A DNA stretch of 8,148 bases, taken from positions 1 to 8,148 of the forward strand of contig CAJWZG010000128.1 in the NCBI GenBank assembly GCA_913049565.1, in the 5' to 3' direction. This stretch comes from an uncultured Gammaproteobacteria bacterium (GTDB lineage: Bacteria > Pseudomonadota > Gammaproteobacteria > Pseudomonadales > Azotimanducaceae_A). Made by a program: the position numbers and the translations under genes. The notes below the pieces were generated by a model. That model was not told the origin of the DNA, did not search any database, and saw only the letters and a program-made list of their open reading frames with translations. Shown piece after piece: positions 1 to 6,872 of the stretch (the stretch's first letter is position 1; each line of letters starts with the position of its first letter).

Positions 1-180
1 CCGATCCTCTGGGCTATTGACGTTTCCTCAATCGGTCATGGCCGTGCCGCGGCGCGTCACCTATTCTCCGCCGGATTTCAGAATCCCAGAGAAACGGAGA
101 CACCGTGCAGACGACGCCCCTTTCGAAAGAGCTCCACGACACCCTGTCGAAGATCACCACCGCCAGCATCACGACCGGGA
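1..180. other. Left-end foreign segment, probable chimeric sequence
   Basis: This stretch differs from the receptor gene that follows. It is GC-rich, with G/C at most third positions in the short plus-strand frame, and it does not continue the receptor homology. Bases 1-104 show no recognisable gene and look like the upstream region of the small reading frame that begins at 105. The exact join cannot be fixed by eye. It lies between about 171, where the plus-strand frame stops looking like a protein N-terminus, and about 189, where the receptor homology ends. An assembly or cloning chimera is the simplest explanation; a natural recombination is possible but less likely because the right end of the window shows the same kind of break. 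Confidence 0.6.
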
Positions 181-2081
181 TCGGGGGCCTGAACCTCAAC
201 TTCGAAGCCTTCCCCGCGGGATACTTGGTTGGTAACGACGTCTTGCGAGCTTACGTTCGTCCTTTCCTGCTCATAATAATTTGCCTGGACAAACAGCTGG
301 TCGTTAAGGAAAGACCCTTTTACACCGTACTCGGTAAGTTCGGATGACGCCACGGCATTTCCGTCAGCGACAGATTCAGGATCAAGGTCCGCCATCTGAC
401 TTGCCACTACCGTAACCTGCTCAGACAAGGTTACGTATGGCGATAAACCTACTGGAGTGTTGTAGGTAATTGAGGCCGTCCAAGACGTAGCGTCCTGATC
501 GTTCGCTCCGTAAAAGTCATCTCGGTAAAGGGTTTTATGGCCAATCATTTCTGAGGTCTGATCGATTTTATCTTGGCGAATTCCTAACAGCACGTCTAGC
601 CCAACATCTGTTTGTAAGTCGAGCAGTGCAGCTAAACCGAAAACGCTGTAATCACCGATCACATATCTGTTGTAGTCATCATCAATACGCACCGCTAACA
701 GTCTTCTGTCTAAGGCTGTTGAGGGCCCCGTCAGATCTCGCCGGTCGAAGTACTCGTTGCTGTAGTCATTTCCTCGCTCGAATTCCGTATCTCGGTAAGA
801 AGGGGAAACAATGGCGCTGACTTCGAATCCGTCATAAGCCTTGTTAAATGCCAATTGAAGCTGGTTCTCCCAGACAGAGCTTTCGCCCTGTTGCGAGAAG
901 CCATAAGCGTTCGTGCCGTAATTGTCGTAGAACTCGTAGTATAACTTATTAGTCAAAGACCAATCTTCATTGATGTCGTACTCGTAATCTCCGTACAAAA
1001 CAATGCTCTCGCTCAACAATTCGTCGTCAGGAGCAACAAGCACCTGGTTGCCCTTGAGCTTGGCCGTGCCAACTGTGCTTGGATCTAGCCCCATGTTAGG
1101 CACTGCTTGATATTGTTCTGCCGTAGCGTACGAGGGCCCCATAAAAGTAAAACTCTCGATACCCCCGCTACCACCGTACTCTTGATGAGATATTGATCCG
1201 TCACCGTCCACATCAAGGCCAGGGAAAGGACTGCCAGTTACATATGTGCCGGTATCGATTAGGTCTTGGGACAAACGATTCCATCCAGCGACTTGATTAC
1301 TCTTCCAGTCGTAATACATAGCACCGAAAGTCAGACGAGATTTTTCGTCTATGTCCACATTAAAGGTTGCCTGAAACAAATTAGAGAGAACCTCTGTGTT
1401 ATCGTAATAACTGTCGGAATCTTCAACCTCACCGTAAATATAGTAGCCAAAGTCTTTTCCGCCGATCTTTCCTGGACCGCCTACCTCTCCTGCAAGTACC
1501 CCCTTGCGGAAGCTTCCTGCGGTATACGAAATCTCACCAGACGGCGCCTCAAGGTACTGTCCCGTTTCTGCTCTCGCTGATTTCGGCACAAAGTTCAGGT
1601 AACCACCAATCCGGCTTGGACCCGAAATTACTGAGGCTGGCCCACGAATGATATCTACCCGGTCCGCGGCGCCAATCGGTGTTGCGTAATTACCGGGGTT
1701 TTCCAAGCGACGTATGCCGTTAAAGTATACCTCGCCAGGGGTCCCGCGAAGGTCAAGCGCACCCGCAGCCCCGAAAAAGGACTGGGTGAAACTACCGGGG
1801 GCCAACACGACCAGGTCATCAATCTCTGTGATGCCATATTGCTCCATCGTCTCTATCGAGATCACACTCGCAGACCGCGGAGTTTCCAAGAGCGTCTTAT
1901 CGAATCCAAAAATGGACTCTAGCGGCCCTGTTGGGATTATTCCTATATCGTCCTCGATTGCTTCCTCAGCAACAAAAGTCTCCAATTCTGCTACTTCTTC
2001 TTCCTCCGCCCATAGCCCGGGGGCTATTAGGAGGCTAAGTACAGGTAAGACCCATATCTTGTTTCTTCGCTTATTACGCAC
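78..2081 (-). CDS. TonB-dependent siderophore-type receptor, 3' end lost
   Basis: This outer-membrane receptor imports iron chelates or similar ligands using TonB energy. Start: the GTG at 2081 has GGAG (2088-2091) six bases upstream and gives a classic signal peptide, residues 1-25 (basic VRNKRRNK, hydrophobic VLPVLSLLIAPGL, cleavage after WA). The frame is open upstream to an ATG at 2249, but that would bury the signal peptide. An acidic stretch with a possible TonB box (ELETFVAEE) follows. The plug spans about residues 64-169, with ETPRS, DLRGT, RVDIIRGPASV, and GGYLNFVPK at its end, as in the TonB-siderophore receptor family. Barrel strands rich in aromatic residues then run to about residue 631 (base 189). 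The last 36 residues, to the stop at 78-80, are proline/glycine/arginine-rich and not barrel-like. They are read from foreign sequence, so the C-terminal strands and the terminal-aromatic barrel assembly signal are missing. Ligand unknown. An EF-hand-like loop lies at residues 290-301. Confidence 0.88.
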   Translation of the reverse strand: MRNKRRNKIWVLPVLSLLIAPGLWAEEEEVAELETFVAEEAIEDDIGIIPTGPLESIFGFDKTLLETPRSASVISIETMEQYGITEIDDLVVLAPGSFTQSFFGAAGALDLRGTPGEVYFNGIRRLENPGNYATPIGAADRVDIIRGPASVISGPSRIGGYLNFVPKSARAETGQYLEAPSGEISYTAGSFRKGVLAGEVGGPGKIGGKDFGYYIYGEVEDSDSYYDNTEVLSNLFQATFNVDIDEKSRLTFGAMYYDWKSNQVAGWNRLSQDLIDTGTYVTGSPFPGLDVDGDGSISHQEYGGSGGIESFTFMGPSYATAEQYQAVPNMGLDPSTVGTAKLKGNQVLVAPDDELLSESIVLYGDYEYDINEDWSLTNKLYYEFYDNYGTNAYGFSQQGESSVWENQLQLAFNKAYDGFEVSAIVSPSYRDTEFERGNDYSNEYFDRRDLTGPSTALDRRLLAVRIDDDYNRYVIGDYSVFGLAALLDLQTDVGLDVLLGIRQDKIDQTSEMIGHKTLYRDDFYGANDQDATSWTASITYNTPVGLSPYVTLSEQVTVVASQMADLDPESVADGNAVASSELTEYGVKGSFLNDQLFVQANYYEQERTNVSSQDVVTNQVSRGEGFEVEVQAPDPGRDAGGGDLRQGVVELFRKGRRLHGVSVSLGF
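105..176 (+). pseudogene. N-terminal fragment, possibly RraA-like family
   Basis: A GTG at 105 is preceded by CGGAGA at 95-100, a well-placed ribosome binding site. The frame begins MQTTPLSKELHDTLSKITTA followed by SITT. This resembles the N-terminus of the RraA / 4-hydroxy-4-methyl-2-oxoglutarate aldolase family, in which an L-x-x-[IV]-[ST]-T-A-[ST]-[IL]-T-T stretch precedes the first core strand. After SITT the resemblance stops and the frame runs antisense through the end of the receptor gene to a stop at 347, so only about 24 residues belong to the original protein. Family members are usually well over 150 residues, so this is a stub cut by the join. The family call rests on a short N-terminal motif recalled from memory and is tentative; that this is a genuine gene start is somewhat better supported. 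Confidence 0.35.
1179..1214 (-). other. EF-hand-like calcium loop coding segment in the receptor
   Basis: These 12 codons encode DVDGDGSISHQE (receptor residues 290-301). It matches the canonical EF-hand loop: Asp at loop positions 1, 3 and 5, Gly at 6, Ile at 8, Ser at 9 and Glu at 12. It lies in the barrel domain between FGAMYYDW and a glycine-rich stretch, consistent with an extracellular loop. The motif match is read directly from the sequence. Calcium binding is inferred, and a lone loop without flanking helices would be dockerin-like rather than a full EF-hand. Confidence 0.55.
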
Positions 2082-2087
2082 GCGATT

Positions 2088-2094
2088 CTCCTTT
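2088..2094 (-). promoter_or_regulatory. Ribosome binding site of the receptor gene
   Basis: On the minus strand AAAGGAG precedes the GTG at 2081 with six intervening bases. It decides the start in favour of GTG 2081 over the in-frame ATG at 2249, because it places the signal peptide at the N-terminus. Confidence 0.8.
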
Positions 2095-2171
2095 GTGTGT
2101 GTGTCTGTTATCCGACCCGCTGTCTCAAGCAAAATCCATACCATTATGGCAGTGGCGACGGCCCGAAAACG

Positions 2172-2185
2172 CAGCCGATCGGCTG
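2172..2185. repeat. 14-base perfect palindrome upstream of the receptor gene
   Basis: CAGCCGATCGGCTG is its own reverse complement. It lies about 90 bases upstream of the receptor start codon, in the divergent intergenic region, a plausible place for an operator. It does not resemble a Fur box that I can recognise. A chance palindrome of this length in a single window is possible but uncommon. Confidence 0.45.
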
Positions 2186-2243
2186 AATCCAGCGACCCGT
2201 TCTTGTGGCTACGCTGCAAACGGTTTGATTGTTCTGAACCATC

Positions 2244-2270
2244 AGACAACTTGTCTCAAACAACTTGTTT
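2244..2270. promoter_or_regulatory. Tandem 13-base palindromes, candidate double operator
   Basis: Two perfect odd-length palindromes lie side by side, separated by one base: AGACAACTTGTCT at 2244-2256 and AAACAACTTGTTT at 2258-2270. Both have 6-1-6 symmetry and share the core ACAACTTGT. Their centres are 14 bases apart, a little over one helical turn. They sit about 165 bases upstream of the receptor start and about 315 bases upstream of the Anbu start. This arrangement is typical of paired dimer-binding sites for a transcription factor. I do not recognise the regulator, and no regulator gene is present in the window. Confidence 0.55.
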
Positions 2271-2508
2271 TTCCTCAACTATTGGGTAGCGCACTGGGTA
2301 ACGTCAACTGTCACCACAGCCGCCCATATCCACAGCTCCGCTTCAAAACAGCTGTCCAAATGCTTCGACTAAAAGTTGTCGTCAGGCGGATTCTACAGGT
2401 TGGGTTAGCTTTTGTACCGATTTAGTGCACGCGCCCGAAAATAAGGCGGGGGTTTGCACCGAAACTACGCGCGATTATCGTGCGTCACCTAGCGAGCTGT
2501 GTTTTTTG

Positions 2509-2538
2509 TTGTCATCGCGGAACGCAACGCACTATATT
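2509..2538 (+). promoter_or_regulatory. Sigma70-like promoter for Anbu
   Basis: The -35 element TTGTCA (2509-2514) and -10 element TATATT (2533-2538) are separated by 18 bases. Each differs from consensus at one position. Transcription would start near 2545, leaving a leader of about 40 bases before the Anbu ATG. The element agrees with Anbu being transcribed apart from the opposite-strand ATP-grasp operon. Predicted from sequence only. Confidence 0.55.
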
Positions 2539-2585
2539 AGAACTGATTTCTATTTTGACCTGCGAACAAAGATTAACTGCTCTAC

Positions 2586-3338
2586 ATGACTTATTGCCTA
2601 GCCATACAGTTCAGCGACGGACTGGTTTTCTGTTCCGACTCCCGCACCAACGCGGGACCAGACCGGGTCAGCACTTACAGTAAAATGCATCGCTTTAATT
2701 TGGACGACGAGCGGTCATTAGTACTTCTGACAGCGGGCAACCTTGCCACCAGTCAGGCCGTGGTCGCGCAAATTCAGCGTGATATAGCCGAAAACAGCGA
2801 CGTGAATATCGGCAAAGCACGATACGTTTCGGAGATCGCCGACTACATCGGACAGATCAGCTCGGTGGAGCGTGCCAAGTACCAAAAGCTCGGCGGACCT
2901 GACGCTGAGGGTTTCGATGCTAGTGCAACCTTTATTCTGGGTGGCCAAATCAAGGGTGCACCTTCGGAGCTGTATCTAATTTATCCCGAGGGCAATCATA
3001 TTACTGCCTCGGAACAGCACCCGTATTTGCAGATCGGCGAGACCAAGTACGGCAAACCCATTCTTGACCGCATTATTCAGGCCGATATTTCGCCAGAAAC
3101 CGCACTACGCTGCGCAATACTTTCCATCGACTCCACCATGCGCTCCAACGCCACAGTAGGCCCGCCACTAGAATGCCTGTTTTATCGGAATGACAGCCTT
3201 GCGCCCTATGAGCGCTACAGCAAACTGGAAGAAAACCACCCCTACCTGATTGCCATTCGGCAAGATTGGGACAAAAGCATTCGCTCAGCGGTAGAACATA
3301 TGCCCAGCTTTACGGTTGACCTCGAAGATCCCCGATAA
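2586..3338 (+). CDS. Anbu, proteasome-type protease (COG3484 family)
   Basis: This 250-residue protein is an Anbu, the bacterial homologue of proteasome beta subunits and HslV, expected to act as a cytoplasmic N-terminal-threonine hydrolase. It begins MTYCLAIQF; removing Met exposes Thr2 as the nucleophile, so the ATG at 2586 is fixed by the chemistry although no strong ribosome binding site precedes it. Counting Thr as residue 1, the proteasome triad partners fit: Asp17 (in CSDSRTNAG) and Lys32 (in STYSKMHRF). TAGNLATSQ (residues 49-57) matches the conserved Gly region, and SIDSTMRSN (180-188) followed by TVGPP is characteristic of the family. Length is normal. Its 3' end overlaps the convergent metallopeptidase gene by 29 bases. 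Anbu genes usually sit beside ATP-grasp and alpha-E genes, as here, though often on the same strand. Natural substrates are unknown. Confidence 0.93.
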   Translation: MTYCLAIQFSDGLVFCSDSRTNAGPDRVSTYSKMHRFNLDDERSLVLLTAGNLATSQAVVAQIQRDIAENSDVNIGKARYVSEIADYIGQISSVERAKYQKLGGPDAEGFDASATFILGGQIKGAPSELYLIYPEGNHITASEQHPYLQIGETKYGKPILDRIIQADISPETALRCAILSIDSTMRSNATVGPPLECLFYRNDSLAPYERYSKLEENHPYLIAIRQDWDKSIRSAVEHMPSFTVDLEDPR

Positions 3339-4308
3339 CTCGGTGCACAAATTCAAGCTTGTCGATGACACGAGGCCCGATAGCGAAGGGATAGGCATCA
3401 GCGCGGCCAACACTGCGGTTCAATTCATTCAGCACCACACTTACTTCCTGCCATGCCGTTACACGCTCGGCAATGGTCATCTGGGGCGCTACTGCTGACA
3501 TTAAGCCATGCGCCTCGGAGGTTTCCAGCGCGTCGAAGATGTGCAGATAGTGGCCCCAAGTTTCTGCCCAATCCTCCAGCGGATGTGCGGTAGCGTAGGC
3601 GCTGATATGCGTTGCATCCCAATTTGCCGCCGGTCCTCCCGCATAGTAGGCAGCAAGCGCAATGGTGTAGTCGGCGGTGGGATCGCCAAATAGGCTTACA
3701 AAGTCGCCATGGCAGGGGGCATTGGGTGCTAACAACGACCAGTAATAGTGACCAGATTCGTGACGAAAATGCCCGAGTAAGGTGCGATATGGCTCCTGCA
3801 TTTCTGCCTGCATAGCGGCGCGGGCAATATCATCGGCCTCAAGCACGTTGAGGGTAATCACCCCTTGGTTGAAGCCCGAGGTAACAAAATTTTCCGCAAA
3901 GTGTTCTGGCTTGCTACGCTCATCATCAAGAAAATCGAATAGCAGCCCAGACCCCGGCTGGGTCCAGCCGTTCTGCAGCGGGAGGCCCAACTGCATGAGG
4001 GTGAAGAACAACCGCTTCTTGGCCTGCTCCAAGGCGGTCCAGTATTTCAGGTTGTCGTCTAGCGCAAGATTGGGAATGGTGCGATTGCACTGGCAGGCAA
4101 CACACAGCGGGTTATCGCTATTGGCAGGCCGCATCCAGTTACACACACCAAACTCGGACCCATTGCCGCAGTAGGTTAACTGCGGGTCGTGGTCGTAGGC
4201 CACCATTTGCATGCGCTGCGGGTCAAAACCTACTGCGGTTTGACACTGCAGGCACTGATGATTCTCGAAGAAAACCTCGCCGCCGCAGCGACAGAAAAAA
4301 CGTTTCAT
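3310..4308 (-). CDS. Zinc-ribbon metallopeptidase (Peptidase_Mx-like)
   Basis: This 332-residue protein has N-terminal zinc ribbons: C6 and C8 with C19 and C22, then C47, C56, C69, C72 and C74. A predicted metallopeptidase domain follows, with HESGH at residues 183-187 (HExxH: two zinc-binding His and a catalytic Glu). EDWAETWGHY (245-254) downstream may provide a third metal ligand. This layout matches the bacterial zinc-ribbon plus putative zinc-binding metallopeptidase family. No signal peptide or membrane segment is seen, so it is probably cytoplasmic. The ATG at 4308 is chosen because it overlaps the alpha-E stop codon as ATGA and begins directly at the ribbon (MKRFFCRCGG); an in-frame ATG at 4329 would add seven residues. 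It is the last gene of the operon and overlaps Anbu tail-to-tail by 29 bases. Activity and substrate are not known; a role in trimming the cluster's peptide product is inference. Confidence 0.85.
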   Translation of the reverse strand: MKRFFCRCGGEVFFENHQCLQCQTAVGFDPQRMQMVAYDHDPQLTYCGNGSEFGVCNWMRPANSDNPLCVACQCNRTIPNLALDDNLKYWTALEQAKKRLFFTLMQLGLPLQNGWTQPGSGLLFDFLDDERSKPEHFAENFVTSGFNQGVITLNVLEADDIARAAMQAEMQEPYRTLLGHFRHESGHYYWSLLAPNAPCHGDFVSLFGDPTADYTIALAAYYAGGPAANWDATHISAYATAHPLEDWAETWGHYLHIFDALETSEAHGLMSAVAPQMTIAERVTAWQEVSVVLNELNRSVGRADAYPFAIGPRVIDKLEFVHRVIGDLRGQP

Positions 4309-5243
4309 TGGCGGTCTACTCGGAACCACGCATCCTCAATTGCCTCATGCAGATTGTTCAGCTGCGCCTGAAATTCGTCGATGAAAGTATGCAGTTCGGC
4401 CTGGGTCATTTCCTGCTTGTTCAAGCGCTGCAGGCGCCGCCATATGCGCCCAACCACCTTCAGGGCCTCCTCGCTACCGTTGAGTTTGCCTAGTTCGTTG
4501 CGTATGTCGCGAATACAAAATTTGACCGAGCGGGGAAACGCCGGCGCGAGAAACACAAAGTTAACCACCGCGTGGCGGTCAACAATGGGACCAACTTCAC
4601 GACGGTAGGCGCTGGCTGCTGACAGCCCTTGCAGCAGTGCGCCCCACAGCAATGGGTCCACGGCGCGAAAGCGGTCTGCACGTTCGGCAATGTCGCCAAC
4701 GCCGACATCAATCATTCGGGTCGCCATGTCGGCGCATTCAAGCAACCTGCCAAGCTTAATAAAACTGTGGGCGTGATCGCGCGAGAGCGAACTCAGCAGC
4801 AAACCGTTGATGGTTTGGCAGCGCGAAATAACTTCCGCTAAAAATGCGTGGCGGTCGCGCCGACCCACCGAACTCGGGGCCACCTCTTGGGCAAACAGCG
4901 AGAGCTCGTTGACCAATTCCCACATTTCCTCTGGCAGCACATCTCGGGTGGTGCGCACATTTTCCCGCGCGGTTTGAATGGCGTAAATGATGCTGCATGG
5001 GGCCTTGGTATCTGCCACCAACAGCTTCAGCACATTGTGTTCGTTAACCGTGCGAAAGCGCTGCTCGAAGTGCGGCTGGGCGTCTAAAATTTGCACCATA
5101 ATATCCCAGCCAGGTTCGGCGCCCTTGGGAATGTCCATAATCAGATGGTTATAGGCGCTGACGATGCGCGCTGTGTCTTCGGCGCGCTCTAAGTAACGTG
5201 ACATCCAGTACAGGCGCTCGGCCACTCTTGAAAGCATGCTCAT
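4305..5243 (-). CDS. Alpha-E domain protein (COG2307 family)
   Basis: This 312-residue protein is predicted to be entirely helical. It opens with MSMLSRVAERLYWMSRYLER followed by AEDTARI, the hallmark start of the alpha-E family, whose name reflects conserved glutamates in helices. No signal peptide or transmembrane segment is apparent. Alpha-E proteins are encoded next to, and sometimes fused to, circularly permuted ATP-grasp proteins and are thought to be their partner in making a peptide or amide bond; the exact biochemistry is unsettled. The start ATG at 5243 overlaps the ATP-grasp stop (ATGA, 5240-5243), with GAGAG six bases upstream inside the previous gene. Its own stop overlaps the next gene's start in the same way. 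This implies one transcript with translational coupling. An in-frame ATG two codons downstream is an equally plausible start. Confidence 0.92.
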   Translation of the reverse strand: MSMLSRVAERLYWMSRYLERAEDTARIVSAYNHLIMDIPKGAEPGWDIMVQILDAQPHFEQRFRTVNEHNVLKLLVADTKAPCSIIYAIQTARENVRTTRDVLPEEMWELVNELSLFAQEVAPSSVGRRDRHAFLAEVISRCQTINGLLLSSLSRDHAHSFIKLGRLLECADMATRMIDVGVGDIAERADRFRAVDPLLWGALLQGLSAASAYRREVGPIVDRHAVVNFVFLAPAFPRSVKFCIRDIRNELGKLNGSEEALKVVGRIWRRLQRLNKQEMTQAELHTFIDEFQAQLNNLHEAIEDAWFRVDRQ

Positions 5244-6688
5244 GACTTGCTCTCAACAATCCAGGTGTCCTTACTGCCGCCACCTTGAGAGGAGTTCACC
5301 ACCAAGGAACCTGCCTTCATTGCCACCCGAGTAAGGCCACCTGACGTCACCCAAGAGTCTTTGGCCTGCAATATAAAAGGCCGCAAATCCAGATGCCGGG
5401 GTGCAATGGCGCCGTCGACATAGGTCGGTGCGGTTGACAGTCCTAAGGTCGGCTGAGCAATGTAGTTACGCGGGTCTTTCTCTATGAGCTTGGCGAACTT
5501 TTTGTGGGTTTCGCGGCTACTATGCGGTCCCACCATGATGCCGTAGCCACCGGACTCGTTGGCCGGCTTGACCACAAGCTTGTCGAGGTTGTTCAGCACA
5601 TACTCGCGGTCTTTTTCGTGCATGCACAAATAGGTCGGCACGTTCTTAACCAGCGGCTTCTCATTCAAGTAGTACTTAATCATCTCAGGCACGAAGGCAT
5701 AGATTACTTTGTCGTCCGCAACTCCTGCTCCAGGAGCATTGGCAATAGCCACGCGCCCTGCCCGCCATGCGCGAATCAAGCCTGGCACTCCAAGTACCGA
5801 GTCCGCGCGGAAGGCCTCAGGGTCCATGAAGTCTTCATTGATGCGCCGATAAATAACATCTACCCGGGAAGGACCATCTACCGTGCGCATGTAAACACAG
5901 TCGTCGTCACCAACAAACAGATCGACACCTTCTACCAGTTCTGCGCCCATGCCTTGGGCCAAATAGGCGTGTTCAAAGTAGGCCGAATTGTAGATGCCCG
6001 GAGTAAGTACCACGATGTTGGGTCGACGCTGCGCTCGCGGCGACAGCGCAGCCAAGGTTTCATAGAGCTTTAGCGGATAATCGTCCACCGGCAGAATGCT
6101 GTAGTTTTCAAACAGTTCGGGCAGCACCCGCTTGGTGATTTCGCGGTTCTCGATCATGTAAGAGACACCCGAAGGCACGCGCAAATTATCTTCTAGAACG
6201 AAAAACTGGCCGTTATTGTCCCGCACCACATCACTACCGCAAATATGCGCCCAAGCCCCGAAGCGTGGCGAAACTCCGGCACAGGGACTGAGGTAGTTGG
6301 TCGACTCCAACACAATATCCGCTGGCACAATGCCGTCGGCGAGAATTTTCTGGGCGTTGTAAACATCATCAATAAAACAGTTAAGCGCGCGGATACGCTG
6401 CAGCAGCCCAAGACTCATTCGGGACCATTCACGGGCGGAGATCACGCGGGGAATAAAATCAAAGGGCCATGCGCGGTCGATATTTGTGCCCTCGGAGTAG
6501 ACGGTAAAGGAAATACCCATTTCTTTTATGGCCAGCTCCGCCGCAAGCCGACGCTCGGCAAGTTCCGCAGCAGATAGACGTTTCAAGAAGTTGATCGCCT
6601 GACTTGCTGCCGCCCGTGGATTGCCCTTGGCGGTAATCGCCTCGTCAAAAAATTCGTTCGGTTGATAGGTTTCCCAACCGTTGTGCAT
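5240..6688 (-). CDS. Circularly permuted type 2 ATP-grasp protein
   Basis: This 482-residue protein belongs to the COG2308 circularly permuted ATP-grasp family, predicted carboxylate-amine ligases that activate a carboxylate as acyl phosphate. Recognisable blocks in order: LEDNLRVPSGVSYMIENR (165-182), DVIYRRINEDFMDPEAFR (277-294), NAPGAGVADDKVIYAFVPEM (317-336), LVVKPANESGGYGIMVG (371-387, nucleotide-binding Lys and Gly-rich loop), HLDLRPFIL (432-440) and SSQGGGSKDTW (466-476). Length is normal and the acidic, basic and glycine motifs are intact, so it is probably active. It is the first gene of the operon; the start ATG at 6688 has AGAAGG upstream at a rather long spacing. No confident promoter was found in the 280 bases before it. 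Physiological substrates are unknown; peptide tagging linked to Anbu has been proposed from gene context. Confidence 0.93.
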   Translation of the reverse strand: MHNGWETYQPNEFFDEAITAKGNPRAAASQAINFLKRLSAAELAERRLAAELAIKEMGISFTVYSEGTNIDRAWPFDFIPRVISAREWSRMSLGLLQRIRALNCFIDDVYNAQKILADGIVPADIVLESTNYLSPCAGVSPRFGAWAHICGSDVVRDNNGQFFVLEDNLRVPSGVSYMIENREITKRVLPELFENYSILPVDDYPLKLYETLAALSPRAQRRPNIVVLTPGIYNSAYFEHAYLAQGMGAELVEGVDLFVGDDDCVYMRTVDGPSRVDVIYRRINEDFMDPEAFRADSVLGVPGLIRAWRAGRVAIANAPGAGVADDKVIYAFVPEMIKYYLNEKPLVKNVPTYLCMHEKDREYVLNNLDKLVVKPANESGGYGIMVGPHSSRETHKKFAKLIEKDPRNYIAQPTLGLSTAPTYVDGAIAPRHLDLRPFILQAKDSWVTSGGLTRVAMKAGSLVVNSSQGGGSKDTWIVESKS

Positions 6689-6731
6689 GTTGCTTTAAAC
6701 CTTCTGCCAGCAGTATTCCTTAAAGCCCATG

Positions 6732-6747
6732 CTGCGCCTGAGCGCAG
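6732..6747. repeat. Short inverted repeat upstream of the ATP-grasp gene
   Basis: CTGCGC and GCGCAG flank a four-base loop CTGA. It lies 44-59 bases upstream of the ATP-grasp start, in what should be its leader or promoter. No T-run follows on either strand, so it is not a terminator. It could be a weak operator or a leader hairpin; chance is also possible in GC-rich DNA. Confidence 0.3.
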
Positions 6748-6872
6748 GCACTGTCACGCGAAACCGTAGGGCCTACTGTATTTTTTTCCACCGGCAACGC
6801 ATACGACCCGATGTGTGTTACTCAGACAGCAGAAACTCACCCCCATGGAAGAAAGCCTGAAACAAAAATTTT

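Larger units (their letters stand above)
2082..2585. other. Divergent intergenic region between receptor and Anbu
   Basis: This 504-base stretch separates two divergently transcribed genes. It holds the receptor ribosome binding site, the 14-base palindrome, the tandem 13-base palindromes and the Anbu promoter. Between 2271 and 2508 I see no gene; the open frames there lack ribosome binding sites and protein-like composition. Minor direct repeats are present (GGGTA twice near 2285-2300; CCACAGC twice near 2317-2337) and are probably incidental. No strong sigma70 promoter was found for the receptor on the minus strand. Confidence 0.6.

Noticed and set aside
2082..2249. N-terminal extension of the receptor frame to an ATG at 2249
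   Set aside because: It would put 56 residues before a clear signal peptide, and a strong ribosome binding site lies directly before the GTG at 2081.
1714..2289. Plus-strand open frame of 191 residues antisense to the receptor
   Set aside because: Serine-rich low-complexity translation opposite a clearly real gene; it also runs through the intergenic operators.
2082..2300. Fur box or sigma70 promoter for the receptor
   Set aside because: A siderophore-type receptor would suggest iron control, but I could not find a convincing Fur-like match or a -35/-10 pair with acceptable spacing on the minus strand.
2093..2425. Plus-strand open frame in the intergenic region, 110 residues
   Set aside because: No ribosome binding site, no recognisable motif, Cys- and Arg-scattered composition typical of non-coding frames, and it crosses the palindromic sites.
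6760..6800. Terminator-like GTAGGGCCTAC followed by a T-run near 6780-6787
   Set aside because: The two arms are separated by a single base and cannot form a hairpin loop; it is only an odd palindrome beside a T-tract.
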